A model generated the notes under the pieces. The model made no database searches. It worked only from the letters and a program-made list of their open reading frames with translations, and was not told where the DNA came from. The position numbers and the translations under genes were made by a program. Shown here piece after piece: positions 22,987 through 33,842 of a DNA stretch of 64,000 bases (positions are counted from its first letter, which is position 1; every line of letters starts with the position of its first letter). The DNA comes from Nectonema munidae (Eukaryota > Nematomorpha > Nectonematoida > Nectonematidae): positions 80,132-144,131 of the forward strand of contig JAUIRK010000743.1 of assembly GCA_030549495.1 (NCBI GenBank). Direction: 5' to 3'.

Positions 22987-23400
22987 TTAGTCTGAGATTT
23001 TGTTTTCAAGTTTTAGGTCATTTATTAAATTTTGCGAGTCTGTGAAAAAAGTGATATATTTGAAGGAGGTAGGAAAGGAAGTTAGGTTATTAAGGAGTAT
23101 GTTGTAGGATAGTAATACTGCGTGAATTTCTGTTTCGTGTGCAGTGATTTCTGGATCTAGATTTGTGTGTTGGATAAGGAATTGGTTTTTTGTGTTTTGT
23201 AGGAAGAATGCGCATGCAGCTGAAGAGCGATGTTGTGATTTGGAACCATCAGTGAAAATTGAAAGCGAGCTGATAGTATTTGTTGTATGTTGGTGAGCTA
23301 TAGAGTTTAGGACAAGATATCTATGGTGACAGATGTTAGTGGTGTAAGGAGGAGACGAAGAAGGGTGGATGATCTCGATTGGGTGATTTAATGGTAGCAC
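22987..23400 (-). pseudogene. LINE RNase H domain
   Basis: The frame contains SSLSIFTDGSKSQHRSSAAC, holding the first catalytic Asp (TDGSK), then ITAHETEIHAVLLSYN with the catalytic Glu, and ITFFTDSQNLIND with the second Asp. This is a type I RNase H. The last motif falls outside the open frame. Confidence 0.85.
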
Positions 23401-24169
23401 TTGATAAGATGTTTTGTTAGGAGCAAACTGAATTAATAAGGAATAGTGGTACTGCAGTGATTGGGATGATTGGATTGTGTATAGGCTGGTGAAAGGATGT
23501 GGGGATGGTGTAGAGCAGAAAGTTATTAGGGAATTTTTAAGAAGTGTTTTCTTTAGATTGAGATGGAGGGGTAGCGTGTTAGTGAATAATTTAAGTTTTG
23601 TAGTTGGTGTAGTGTGATAGGCATTGGTGATAGAAAGGAGACACAGACGATGAATTTTATTAAGATGAGAAAAGGATGACTGATGTTTGAACTCTGAGCC
23701 CCATGAAAGAATTCCATATTTAGAGACAGGGAAAATGAGACTTTTATAAATGAACTTTGTGATTTTTGGAAAAAGTCCCCATTTGTAAGAAATTGCGTTT
23801 TTAGGAGTGAAAAAAGTTTTGACTAATTTTTGTTAGGTGCTTTTGAAATAAGTAGAGAATTTTAAGTTAGGTTGGAAAGTGAGCCCAAGATATTTTACTT
23901 GGTTCTGTGGATCTAATTTGTTTGTTGTGTTAAGTTGCAAGGGTAAAGCTTTAATTCTTTTGTGTGTGAAATGAATTAAGTAGAATTTAGTAGTGTTAAA
24001 GGAAATTTTGTGTTGTTGCGCTTTGAATTGGATTTATTTTAGTAGGGAAAGAGATTTTTAAGGTTTTCGTTTTGCTCAGAACTAGAAAAAGAGAAAAGAA
24101 GGTCGTCGGAGTATCCCTGAGAAAAGTTAGAGTTGTTGTTGGTAAAAGCAAAAAGGGGGTTGATGAGTA

Positions 24170-25024
24170 TTAACCAAAGTAGGTCAGATAAGCTGCCACC
24201 TTGAGCAGTAGAGAGAGAGAGAACTCGCGAATATATGAGTTGTTGTTTTGAATTAGAATTAGAATGCGATGGCTAAGATAATTGTGTATGAACGTTATCA
24301 TGTATGAGGGGTAGGTGTTATCTATGAGGTTGTAATTGATAGATGGGTTCCAGGCAGTGTTAAAAGCATTCTCGATATCTAGGAATAAATTTGGGGCTAT
24401 TTTATGATTTTTTAGTGCAGATTCAAGGTAAAGCGAAAGGCGAGAAAGTGCTAATTCTGAGTTTTTGTTGGGAAGATAGGCAAATTGGTTAGCGTGAATG
24501 AGTCGATTTTTTAAGCTATAATGTAGAAGTCGCTTCCTGAGAATTTTCTCTAAAATTTTGCCTATTGTCGGTAAAAGAGATATGGGGCGCCAATTTTTTA
24601 TGTCATTGGGATCTCGATTGGGTTTAGGAATCAAGATTAATTTGCTAATTTTCCAAATATTGGGAAAGTAGCTTAATCTTTAGCAACTGTTGAATAATTG
24701 AAGTATGTGGGGATAGATAATATGGTATGCTTTGCGAACGTGTTTCATGGATATGTGGTCATAGCTGCAGGCTAGTTTGGGTTTAAAGGACTTTACGGCA
24801 TTGCTGAGTTCTGTAATGGTGAATCGTGGAAAATCAAAGGTGTTGGTATTACGTAAATATGATTGAGTTTTCAGTCTTATGATGGAATTTTGAATGTTGT
24901 CGTTTACTAGTGAATCGTATGGAAAAAGTGAAGTAAGAAAGGAGGGGTTCAAGTGTGATGTTTCAGTGTTGTTTGCTGGAAGTATATGGGGAGGTAAGGG
25001 AGATAAGGATTTTTTATTGGTCAT
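24170..25024 (-). pseudogene. LINE reverse transcriptase, N-terminal and finger region
   Basis: The upstream frame (25024-24680) has FTITELSNAVKSFKPKLACS and YDHISMKHVR, the K-A-GPD-I block. After a break, 24634-24170 has IPKPNRDPNDIKNWRPISLL, LEKILRKRL, NQFAYLPN and LFLDIENAFNTAW, which matches the D-x-x-KAFD motif with the first catalytic Asp. The YADD region lies in broken frames below 24170. Confidence 0.85.
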
Positions 25025-26067
25025 TTTATGAATAGTGCTCCATGGGTTGGACGGAGTTTGAGTGGCGAATTTTTTCCAAGCTTGTTTTTAACTTTATTGA
25101 TTTTTTTTGTATAAGTTTTTCAGTTGGAAGTGATGTTGAATGTTATCATGGGTGTTTATTTTTCTTATAAGTTTTGATTAACGTTTGAGTTGGTGTTTTA
25201 GGTTGTTCAGGTGGGAGTTCCAAAAATAGGCCTTTTTGAATTTTGAAAATGGGTTGTTTGGAGTAGAAGGGAGAATAGAAGTTGAAATTGTTTTGTTGAA
25301 GGATATGGCTAATTTCTCTACTTCTGATGTTGTATTGATTGTAGGATTTTTAGGAAAGCTGTCCAGAAAATGTGTTTGCCAATGTGGTGCTTGTGTTGGA
25401 TCTTTTTGTGTACATTAAGATTGACTTGGAAAGATATAAACAAGTGGTCTGAAGCTGAGGGTGTGTCACAAACCTTCCATTTTTTTTTTTATGATTTTAA
25501 TGGTTTCATTTGAGATAATGGTAATGTCATTGTGGGATTGATATATTTTGTCTAGGTGTTTTCGTTGAAAAATTGGAGATGTGTTAGAATAAGCTATAGT
25601 GTGAGTAAAGAGAACAGAAGATTAGTGGCGTACTAGTGGAGTGGATAAGAGTAAGGTGTAGTTAGAGTTAAAATATTGGTATAAAGGTGTATTGAGAATG
25701 GATGTTTTTATTTTGATGCAAGCGGAGTAATCGTCTAAAGGGGGTATGTGTATGCGTTTGTATTGGTCAAGCAAGTGAAGCAGCTTGTGTAGGGTTCGTT
25801 GATGGATATTACATCGTATTGTTTAGAAAGAATTATGTTAATAAGGTTATCCCATGCGTTTTTTGAGTGATTTAAATTGATGTGCAGGAAATTTAACATG
25901 TGTAATTATCTATAGTTTTAATGTGTTACGCACTGCATGTTTTAGATGTTGCGATATGTGATAGTTTGCAATTGATACATGTGGTCTTGGTCGAGTCGTT
26001 TGAGAGTGTACAAGATGTTAGTGAATGTCCTTGGTTGCCGCAGTGAGCACAGTTTGGGGATGAGGCA

Positions 26068-26811
26068 TTACAATTTTTGTTTCAAGTAACCATATTTAAG
26101 GCAATTTTCACATTGTTTTGTTCTTGGTTTAAAAAGATTTAGGGTTAACAAATTATATCCTAGGAATACTTTTGGCTGAATACGGAGATATTGAAATAGT
26201 TCAGGATTGTTTGGCTCAATTAGTACAGTGTTGGAGAAAGTTCCTGCCTTGCCTAGTTGGATAGGGTTTACTAATTTTCCCATACTATTGAGATTTTCAT
26301 TTTGTTCTTCTAATGTGGCTGTAAGATCATCAATATTAATGTCTTTATGTATACCTCTTAGTATAAATGGAGTGGGTATGTCACAAACGTTGACGCTGTT
26401 TTTTAAGAGAAAGGATTTAGCTGACGCTTTTTGTTGTGAATTGTTAAATTGAAAGTAGATAGTCCCTGTATGTGAGGATCTGGTTTTAGTGATAGAGAGG
26501 AAGTTACTTTTTGTTTCAAGACCTTTAATAACTTGTTGGCGGTGAATAGCCTTTTCTTTCTGAGATTTGATATTGTTGGGTGGTGATATTTTTAAAGTAA
26601 GATTAGGTTTTATATGTTTTTTGATCGAGGGGGTGTTGGTACTTTTCGTATTGGGTGTAGATGTTGGGGCTGGCATTGTTTGCTGTTGGGAGGACGATAT
26701 TGGTAAGAATTTATTACTAGCACTAGCATAAGATTCTTGTAATATGGTTGGTTCTAATATAGGAATTTCAAAAGTAATGTAAACTATATTGTATTTGAGT
26801 TCATTGAACAA
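26068..26811 (-). pseudogene. LINE ORF1 (gag-like RNA-binding protein), partial
   Basis: The 247-codon frame starts with a Pro/Thr/Ser-rich basic region, then a fold like the LINE ORF1 RNA-recognition domain (THTGTIYFQF-like strand, PFILRGIHKDI, then NTVLIEPNN). It ends in RTKQCENCLKYG, the start of a CCHC knuckle (C-x2-C). The remaining cysteines fall after a break. The start codon used is uncertain. Confidence 0.75.
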
Positions 26812-27289
26812 AATTTAGTCACTTGGAGAGAGAGAGAGGTTTTAGCAATAAAATCATTAAATAGATTATTCAAAGTTTCGGTCATTTTGTTCGGTTGGTC
26901 GGATTCAGAGCGCGCCCTTTTGTTGGACATGTTTGTTAATTTCCCCTAGAGGTAATGTAAATAGAAAGGTTATTATGTTTGTATACAAATTGTTATATTT
27001 GTTCTGAATATAGTATTAAAGATAAGTAATCAAAAATTCTCCTGAAATTCTTCTAGAAACAATTTTAAGCCATTTTAAGCTAGACTGTGCACCGTTAGTA
27101 TATAAAATGTGTTATCAATTCTATATGTACGTTTTATATAAATATTGGATGCCAGTTCTTCTGAGTGTTAATATGAGACAAAGAAGATTGTAATGCTCTT
27201 TTATGTAACATTGAAACGTATTAATTATTATTTCTATGTGTTACTATTCTTTGAAAATTTGCGTTCAACACGTGTTTGGCAGCTGGCTG

Positions 27290-27391
27290 AATACTTAATT
27301 CTCAAAAACTAAAGCAATTTTGGCTCGATTTTTTGGTCGATAACCTAATTGTACGAGTACCGAGACGTTCGAAAACCAAGGTTCCACTGTA
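27290..27391. repeat. Solo end of a Tc1/mariner-superfamily element
   Basis: The sequence ends in CGTTCGAAAACCAAGGTTCC followed by ACTGTA. The inverse, TACAGTGGAACC, has the CAGTGGAACC start seen in some Tigger-like termini. No matching left end was found nearby, so it is a truncated copy. Confidence 0.45.
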
Positions 27392-28715
27392 CCAAATATT
27401 AAAAGTTTGTTATTAAACCTGGATGTAAGGAAATCTTTTTGCACTATGTATCAATATGTTCATTTTGTTTCCTACATATTGTTGTGATTTAATTATCATG
27501 TATTAATTATTGTTTAATAAAGTCTTATTTTTCTTCTTCTTCTATTAAACCTGGATTTAAGGAAAACAATACGACTTGATAGACTACAGTCCTTGATAAT
27601 CAAGAAATTGGGTCCTCTAATCTTTGAAGCTGTTGCGATAATGTTTACAAAGTTAATGGATAAATACAAAGTACCGAGTGCGTAGAAACAGGCTGATATA
27701 ACCCCGATACATAAGGGGGAAACCTTACATAGCAGTGAATTATCGCAAAGTATCACTTGAATACTGTTCAAGATAATTGAACAGATTATTAAGAAGCGCG
27801 TGCTTGAACACTTTGTGAATCATTCAATAATCGATGAAAGGCAACATGAATTTATGGCCGCAAAATTTTGTGTCAGTAAATTGCTTCAAGAGAAAAAAAT
27901 TTTTTTCGATAGAATTAAAGATGGTCAGCCTGTTGATATGGTCTTTATTTGCTTCTCAAAGGTTTTTGATTACGTGGATCACGGTCTCCTAATAGAAAAT
28001 ATAAATGCGATGGGAATTAGGGGTAAATTCCTAAAGTGGCTTGATCTTTATATAAGTGGGCGACAAGAAAGAGTAAGAGTTGGTCAACATTATTCGCGAT
28101 TGGCGAAGGTTTCATAAGAGATGCCTTATGTTCCGTTCTATGACATTTACTTTTTTATTTTTTACATCAATGACCTTTATGACGAAATACGAGCTCATTC
28201 ATTATATGCTGATGATGCCAAAATATGGGGCGCTTAGAACTGCGACAGCATGATCTACAACTGTTATTTAATTCATACATTTTACCTCGATTTGAATATG
28301 GAATGCCATAAATAAGGTGTGATGTAAGCAAGCTTAAAAATATTCTAACACCCGGAACTAGAACCAAGGCATCTAAGATCTCCACTATGAAGGTCCACTA
28401 AGAAAGTTAAAAATGTTAACCATGAAGAAAAAACAGCAAAAGAACGAGCTCATTTTCACATATCAAATTTTGAATGGGCATTTTATTGATGAACTTAAAC
28501 CAAAATTTGTCGTAGATGCTTCAGCCAAACCGATGTGATCACAGAAAAGAAGGCTTGTAAAAAATCTTACGACCGAATCTTCTCAACTCGCATAATTAAC
28601 TGATATAATTATTTGCCAAGCTTTTGATTGAAACTGATGCAGTACTGCTTTCAAGAATGGTTTTGATCTGATGCTAGTTGTCCAAACTTGATTGCAGAAG
28701 AAGAAGAAGAATTTA
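27392..28715 (+). mobile_element. CR1-like LINE fragment with reverse transcriptase
   Basis: The 105-codon frame at 27800-28117 contains VNHSIIDERQHEFMAAKFCV, then VFICFSKVFDYVDHGLL (the first catalytic Asp region), then KFLKWLDLYISGRQERVRV. Upstream codons read FTKLMDKYKVPSA and ADITPIHKG. Downstream, SLYADDAKIWG carries the catalytic YADD box near 28200. Later, GPLRKLKMLTMKKK and ELIFTYQILNG match the CR1 C-terminal region. It ends in a GAA microsatellite near 28710. Several stops show it is dead. Confidence 0.82.
27434..27542 (+). mobile_element. 109-bp LINE 3' end with 23-bp target duplications
   Basis: A 23-bp sequence starting TATTAAACCTGGAT is present at 27411-27433 and again at 27543-27565 with one mismatch. 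The insert between them ends AATAAAGTCTTATT followed by a CTT microsatellite, typical of a 5'-truncated LINE tail. It interrupts the CR1-like LINE. Confidence 0.78.
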
Positions 28716-28969
28716 TTTGCATATCACAAAAACAGAATGAGAATTCGTAAAATCAAAATACAAAGCATTAAGGTTAGGGTTTTAAGTATTGGTATGCAGA
28801 GAAGTATCACTCTTTCGAAGTTTATATTTTCTTACTCAGATTTTATTGAAAATAATTTTTTTCTTTTTAAAATATAATTTAACCTTATTTTAGTGCAAAA
28901 TTTATATGTTTCGTATGTATTTTTAATGAATATTTTCTTTTAGTTTTTTAAACTAGACTTAAATCCAGT

Positions 28970-29265
28970 GCCCGCGCTAAGCAAAAATGGGGGGGGGGGC
29001 TTCCTTAATATTATTATTAATTCCTTATTTAGGCTTCCTTAAGGCACTAATTTTTGAACTATCAGATTAGTCTGCTTCAAGGCGAAAAGAAAATATATGA
29101 TGTATTTATCAAGGCATATCTGCACAGATTACATTTTCATGAAGGAAAATATCATGAATGCTAGATGTTTGTCATATTTTTTAGGGGAGTTTGAAAATTA
29201 GCTGGGGGCTTCAAAAATAGTTGGGGAGGGGGCTTGTGCCCTAAAATTTAATAGGTAGCGCGGGC
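28970..29265. mobile_element. 296-bp MITE with GCCCGCGCTA inverted ends
   Basis: GCCCGCGCTA at 28970-28979 is exactly inverted at 29256-29265. Just inside both ends are G-rich runs (GGGGGGGGGG and GGGGAGGGGGC) and the word GGGGGCTTC. The base composition resembles the hAT element at 4274-12939, whose ends also carry homopolymer tracts. No clear target duplication was found. Confidence 0.65.
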
Positions 29266-30482
29266 TATACAAATTGTCATCTTTGATATAGAGATAAACG
29301 ACGGATTGAAAGTCTAAGAATGTAATTAAGAAATAGGTGTAACACTAAATTGGCTATCGATTTTGTAACTTTAATTTAAAAAGATAATCAAAATAACAGA
29401 TAAAAATATTTTTAAAAGGGAAATAATCTATATGATAAAATTAAACTAATATAATAAAAAACAAGATTTGTAAAATAATTTAATACGACGTTGAGATTTT
29501 TCCAACAGTCTAAATTTATGATTGTGAATTCTATTTTATAAAAACAAATTTTTAATTTTTTTCTAAATGTATGTTCATATTTAATCATCCAGTAAATTAT
29601 TTGTCATGTATATATTTAAACTAAATTCGTTAAAACTGAATTTATATAAATATGGTTTATTTTTCTTACGTGTAGACTGTAGAGTTTACGTAAATAGTTT
29701 CCCCTTTTTAAAATTGAGTTATATATATTATATTAAACTATATTTGGTTCTAATTTTATATACTTTAAAGAACGTAAATGCATTTACATATAGGGTTGTA
29801 GAGTCGGATAGAAAATGTTTGTTTTTCTTCATACTCTATTTTATTGGTTTGTATTTGTACTTTAGTGTCCTTCTTGCATTCTCTTACTGATAAATTTAGC
29901 ATTGTTCCTTTTTAGGCAAATTTTTTTAATATAAAAAGTTTATTCCTTAATTTTATAGAATTTTTCTGGGGTTTTGTATTAGTTACAAAATCACTACGTT
30001 AGACTAAAATAATTAAGATTTTTATGTTGTGTTTTTGCAACGTTTTTAAAATCACTAGGAATCGCAATAATTATAACGACTCCGACTCTTTCTCAAAACA
30101 TGCGACTCCATAATTCCTTTTCAAATTTTGCATAACGCCTCCTTACCCTTCTCTTAAGTCATTTTTCAAATTTTACCAGCGCTCCCGATCGGAAGGGTTA
30201 TTGCTCTACTCTGCCTGAATAAAAAGCTAAAAACTCTCGTGCTAAGGCTCTTAGTTAAAAAATCTTGTTGGTTTCATGACAACTCATTGCATGTTCACTT
30301 AAAATATACTCATGTAGTTTTTTGTACTCACAGTATCTATAGTTGACTAACTAACCAGTTCACTTGATCTCTTTTTCCTATATTAGTAGAAAATATCCTT
30401 ACAGGGAATGACCTAGCCATCGTCTTCGTCATAATCCTCATAAAATGAACCCTTAGAACTCTTAATTCCTTCATTTTAGCGT
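29266..30482. other. AT-rich upstream region of the TMEM115-like gene
   Basis: No gene or transposon was recognised. The promoter and any 5' untranslated exon of the TMEM115-like gene should lie here. A pyrimidine-rich acceptor-like sequence ending at 30479 precedes the first coding exon. Confidence 0.35.
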
Positions 30483-30983
30483 ATGCTGAACAACTTCACT
30501 CGCATCCCTTCTGTCGGCAATTAGCGGAGATTTACTTCGGAATTGGTTCTTTCGTGAAATGCCTCTGCGCGCTCGCCTTTTTAGGCCACCTCCTAGCGCA
30601 CTTCGCAACTCTTCGCGAGCACCTGGTCCTAATTCCTGGCTACTTCGTTCCGCCACACTTTAACGTGTGGCCCTTGTTCACCTTCTTTCTCCTCGACAAC
30701 TCATTCTTCTCCGTCCTCTCCAACTTGGTGGTGATCGTGTTTTGCGCAAAGCTGATTGAACCGTTGTGGGGCATCAACGAAATGGTGAAGTTCCTCCTGC
30801 TGATCTGCGTCGCGGTTGGCTTCTACTCGTGCATTCTCTTTGTGGTTGTGTACGGCTTCACACTCAATCCCAAATACCTCTTCGACACTCACATCTCCGG
30901 CTTGTTCGGCTACACGGCTGCCCTCAGCGTTGCTATCAAACAAACCATTTCTAATTACACGCTTTGTAACCTCCCAAAATTAG
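30483..30983 (+). CDS. TMEM115: TMEM115-like Golgi membrane protein, exon 1
   Basis: TMEM115 is a rhomboid-related, catalytically inactive multi-pass protein of the Golgi that helps retrograde traffic to the ER. The exon encodes RQLAEIYFGIGSFVKCLCAL, then LIPGYFVPPHFNVW (human VTPGYLFPPNFWIW), a run of hydrophobic helices, KLIEPLWGINEMVKFLL (human RLLEPLWGALELLIFF) and SVAIKQTISN. It ends CCC AAA TTA G before donor GTACTT, splitting a Gly codon. ATG at 30483 starts MLNNFTRIPSV, a plausible N-terminus, but the main frame starts at 30515, so one base seems missing near 30514. Alternatively an upstream exon joins at an acceptor ending at 30479. Confidence 0.88.
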
Positions 30984-32295
30984 GTACTTTTTTCTTTCTT
31001 TCCACGCGGGGTTGTCAGTCGCTACCTCTAGAAATCATCACCCACTCTACGATCAGAGCTATCAAAAATGATGGCACAGTTGATCGAAATTAGGAGTTGC
31101 AGGAATCTTGTTTTTTCAAGTATCGGAATCATATATAGGGTGTTTAATACTCTTTCCGATTCCTCAAAATGGATAAGGCCTCCGCATGGCTGATGAGTAC
31201 CTAAAATGTAAAACGTTTCATCTTTACTCTAAATGTTGACTAACGTTATTACTTATTACATATAAATTTATATCCTTAAAATTTTGTTTGAATGCGAAAA
31301 ATCAGTTATTTTGCATTTTTAAAGAATTTCTTTTAATAATTTTGCAAAATGTTGCCCATCCCGTCCCATCATTAATTTAGACAAAAATAGACTTTAGAGA
31401 CAGGGTGACTTTTTTATTGATAAATCTCTGAAAAATCTTTTCATCTCCGAAATCGCTGTTCTAGGTATTAATTTGTTCTATTTTTTGTAATTATATGGCT
31501 TAAGAACAGGGGTGGCAAACTGAATTTGCTTTACAGGCCTAATTTTAGCAGATTAATCTATCTCTGCCCAGTTTTTGTTCATCAAAATTAGTATCACTTT
31601 ATCTTTGAAGGATTGGTTTTAATTCATGAAAGAACTGTATCAACTGACAAACACAATATTTTTGAACTAAAAATGTGCATTTGGCGTATAAGGTATTGGT
31701 AAACTGATTTTCTATCCACTTAAATAACGTAAGAAAAATCTCAAAAATATTATCCAGGCTGAAAGAAAAAAAATAAATCAAATCAATTTTCGCTTCATTT
31801 CATTTTTATTCACGAACCAGCTTTGTTATTATAGGCAACAAATCGTTGTAATACTTGTGCATATTATCAATGTTCTGAGTCGAATATATTGACTTCAAAT
31901 CTCATTATGCGATAAAGAAAATCATCGACACTGCGAATGAAATTGCCTGATGGCCGCAGTGACATCCTAGCTTTAGAACACCGTTTCTTACTTCACTATC
32001 TACTTGTGCATATCTGGAGTGTACTTTCTTGTGGGTTGCACTCCCGTAGGATTTTTCTCGATTTAACTGATCTATTCTCTTTTGCATGGGTAAGCTTAAC
32101 CCCTTTTAGGTCGCGACTCTATACAGTATAATAAAATTTAGACCCCGTCTTAGCATTGATAGCGCCTTTATTTCATGTCAATCTTCGATATGATTTGTGT
32201 AAAATATGAAGATTTGTTTTATTGGAAATTTATAATTTATCAAATACAAAAAGAACCTCGCAAATTTACTGGGACTGAGGTATAGAATAGTGAAA

Positions 32296-32532
32296 TCAGA
32301 ATAAAGTATAAAAGTAGTGAAATTTGGCCCGCAATAAAATATAAATAAACGAGAGCCTTTGCGAGTTGAGTTGATCTAAAGCTGAATGATTCACCCGATT
32401 TGAGACAGGAACCCTTCCTTTATACCTATTAACGATTTCGTTTATTTCCCAAGTTTTAGAATTTATGCTGGCCTTTTCCGTCTTCCGCATGTCCCTTGAC
32501 AAATTCCGTATCAACCTAAAACGAGAAACCAT
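32296..32532 (-). other. Orphan open frame in intron 1
   Basis: A 78-codon frame starts MVSRFRLIRNLSRDMRKTEK and is basic and Asn-rich, less AT-biased than the surrounding DNA. A second frame, MQKRIDQLNREKSYGSATHK, lies downstream at 32087-31905. A possible GTAAGA donor lies inside it near 31990. They could be exons of a small nested host gene on the opposite strand, but I do not recognise the product and could not make the phases agree. Confidence 0.25.
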
Positions 32533-32863
32533 GGCAAGTTTTATCTATTTCCCTATTTTATATTTTTTCATAAAGTCATTTAAAATCACTCCACGTAACA
32601 GTTTTAAGAAGCATGGGAAGCTTTAAAAACATAGATCCTAATAAGTTCAAGCATGAGACACCATCGTGATTTTACTCTGGTTTTACCATTATCCAAATGT
32701 GATGATTTAATGGGTATTGTGTGTGTGTCAAAATATGCAAGTATTATGCATAAGAGTGAAAATTGAGAACAAAAATATTTGAGGAAAACTTCGTTTTCAT
32801 TCTGACATATTTTCGCGGCCACAGGAAAAGGGTTTGCCAAATGTTGGCTGAGAAGTAATATAG

Positions 32864-33425
32864 GGTACTTTCCTGTTATCGCCCCACCACCCCAAAATGT
32901 TATAAAACATGTATTAAAGTACACAAATGTATTAAAAAAAACAAGTGAAAAATCTTTTAATCTGTAGGTGGATAAAATTCAGCCATATCAAAAAGAATCG
33001 CATCAAACATATTACCACCATATATAATCGAAGATGAATGACGCCAAAGAAACTCAGCTAAATATCCAGATAGCATCTCTCGATTAGTTCCACATTGCCT
33101 CTTGTTTCTTACCTTTGCAGAACGCCACACACGCTCAATATGTTGAGTATGGACTCTGGTTTTGGGATCCACAAATTTGCGGCTGTGATTTACTGTCTGA
33201 TGTCGGTAATTTGGCACCCCTTTAACACCTTCATCATTAATTGTACGATAGGCACGCCACTCATCGGAAAATATAGTCGTTCCGGGACGTATGTATTGAT
33301 TGATGAGTGGCAATAGTGTAGCTGCTGATATATAGTAAGTTTAATGTAGGTTAGGTTAAAACAATACAAGAATATTTATCGTGGTAGAAGAGCGATGGGT
33401 GGTGGGGCAATAAGAGGAAAGTACC
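32864..33425 (-). mobile_element. Merlin DNA transposon, 562 bp, internally deleted
   Basis: The ends are GGTACTTTCCTGTTATCGCC and the inverse of GGTACTTTCCTCTTATTGCC, extending to about 29 bp of inverted repeat. The 8-bp target TAATATAG is perfectly duplicated at 32856-32863 and 33426-33433. The interior keeps only the C-terminal part of a Merlin/ISXO2-like transposase. Perfect target copies suggest a recent insertion into this host intron. Confidence 0.92.
32957..33313 (-). pseudogene. Merlin (IS1595/ISXO2-like) transposase, C-terminal fragment
   Basis: The 118-codon frame has PLINQYIRPGTTIFSDEWRA, with the second catalytic Asp in SDEW, then YRHQTVNHSRKFVDP and HTQHIERVWRSAK, with the final acidic residue in the IE-W motif. 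The first catalytic Asp and the N-terminal zinc region are missing. The retained part has no stops. Confidence 0.88.
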
Positions 33426-33478
33426 TAATATAGTTTGGGAATCCTTGTAATGCAACTCTTCATACACTAAATGCCTAG

Positions 33479-33842
33479 GCAAAGTTCGCAACAACATGCT
33501 GCCGCTTCTTACGCTCCTCTTGATCTCGGTGTGCTATGGCGCTGGCGTGATCTCCTCGCTCCACATCCCCTTCGCCTTCTACCTCGGCATCGCGAATGCG
33601 TGGCTGTACCTACGCTTCTACCAAAAGCACAGCAACGGCAGCAGAGGCGACCACAGCCAAGACTTCTCCTTCTCATCGTACACTTTCGCCTTCACTTATT
33701 CACCCTTGGCAAGCGTACACCAATCACTCTTCCTTTTCTGCCCGCGTTTCTTTGATAAAGCCGATTGGCCCCTCTTTACTTTTTGCATGTATTTAATGGG
33801 CCATCTTCGGCACCAAATCTATACCATTTATAAATTCAATTT
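33479..33842 (+). CDS. TMEM115: TMEM115-like protein, exon 2
   Basis: The acceptor CCTAG precedes GC AAA GTT CGC. The codons read KVRNNMLPLLTLLLISVCYG, then IANAWLYLRFYQKHSNGSRG, the counterpart of human SSWVYLRFYQRHSRGRGD and the most conserved TMEM115 block. The following part includes DFSFSSYTF and PRFFDKADWPLFTFCMYLMG, which only loosely resembles human FFPEILQPVVGLLANLVHS. A strong donor, GTAAGT at 33843-33848, ends the exon after two bases of a codon. This phase fits the 3' exon at 45289 exactly. Other GT sites exist inside the exon but are weaker. Confidence 0.85.

Larger units (their letters stand above)
22200..27062 (-). mobile_element. LINE with ORF1, endonuclease, RT and RNase H (Jockey/I/R1 group)
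   Basis: Reading on the minus strand, the element starts near 27062 and runs down to about 22200. ORF1 lies at 26811-26068, an endonuclease region of broken frames at about 26000-25430, reverse transcriptase at 25024-24170, RNase H at 23400-22987 and a degraded C-terminal region below that. An RNase H after the RT points to the I/Jockey/R1 assemblage. Stops and frameshifts occur throughout, so it is dead, but the domain order is complete. A second, shorter copy of its 5' part is at 20508-20935. Confidence 0.85.
30984..33478 (+). other. Intron 1 of the TMEM115-like gene
   Basis: The donor is GTACTTTTTT and the acceptor ends TGCCTAG. The intron is about 2.5 kb and contains a complete-ended Merlin element at 32864-33425, orphan minus-strand frames at 31905-32532 and a hAT-like terminus near 31507. 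Splicing joins G|GC into a Gly codon and restores PKLGKVRNNMLPLL. Confidence 0.8.

Noticed and set aside
29606-29890. 94-codon hydrophobic open frame
   Set aside because: Its composition is what random AT-rich DNA encodes (Phe, Leu, Tyr, Lys), and there are no motifs or neighbours to support it.
30471-30943. Minus-strand frames over TMEM115 exon 1
   Set aside because: They are antisense shadows of a conserved membrane-protein exon in a GC-richer stretch.
31507-31560. Complete hAT element starting CAGGGGTGGCAAAC
   Set aside because: The terminus is convincing but no inverted partner was found nearby, so only a lone end can be claimed.
33678-33716. GTACAC donors inside TMEM115 exon 2
   Set aside because: They are weaker than the GTAAGT at 33843, and the phase to the 3' exon is already satisfied by the latter.
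33596-33796. Alternative plus-strand frames over TMEM115 exon 2
   Set aside because: Only the frame with YLRFYQKHSNG matches the family and fits both splice phases.
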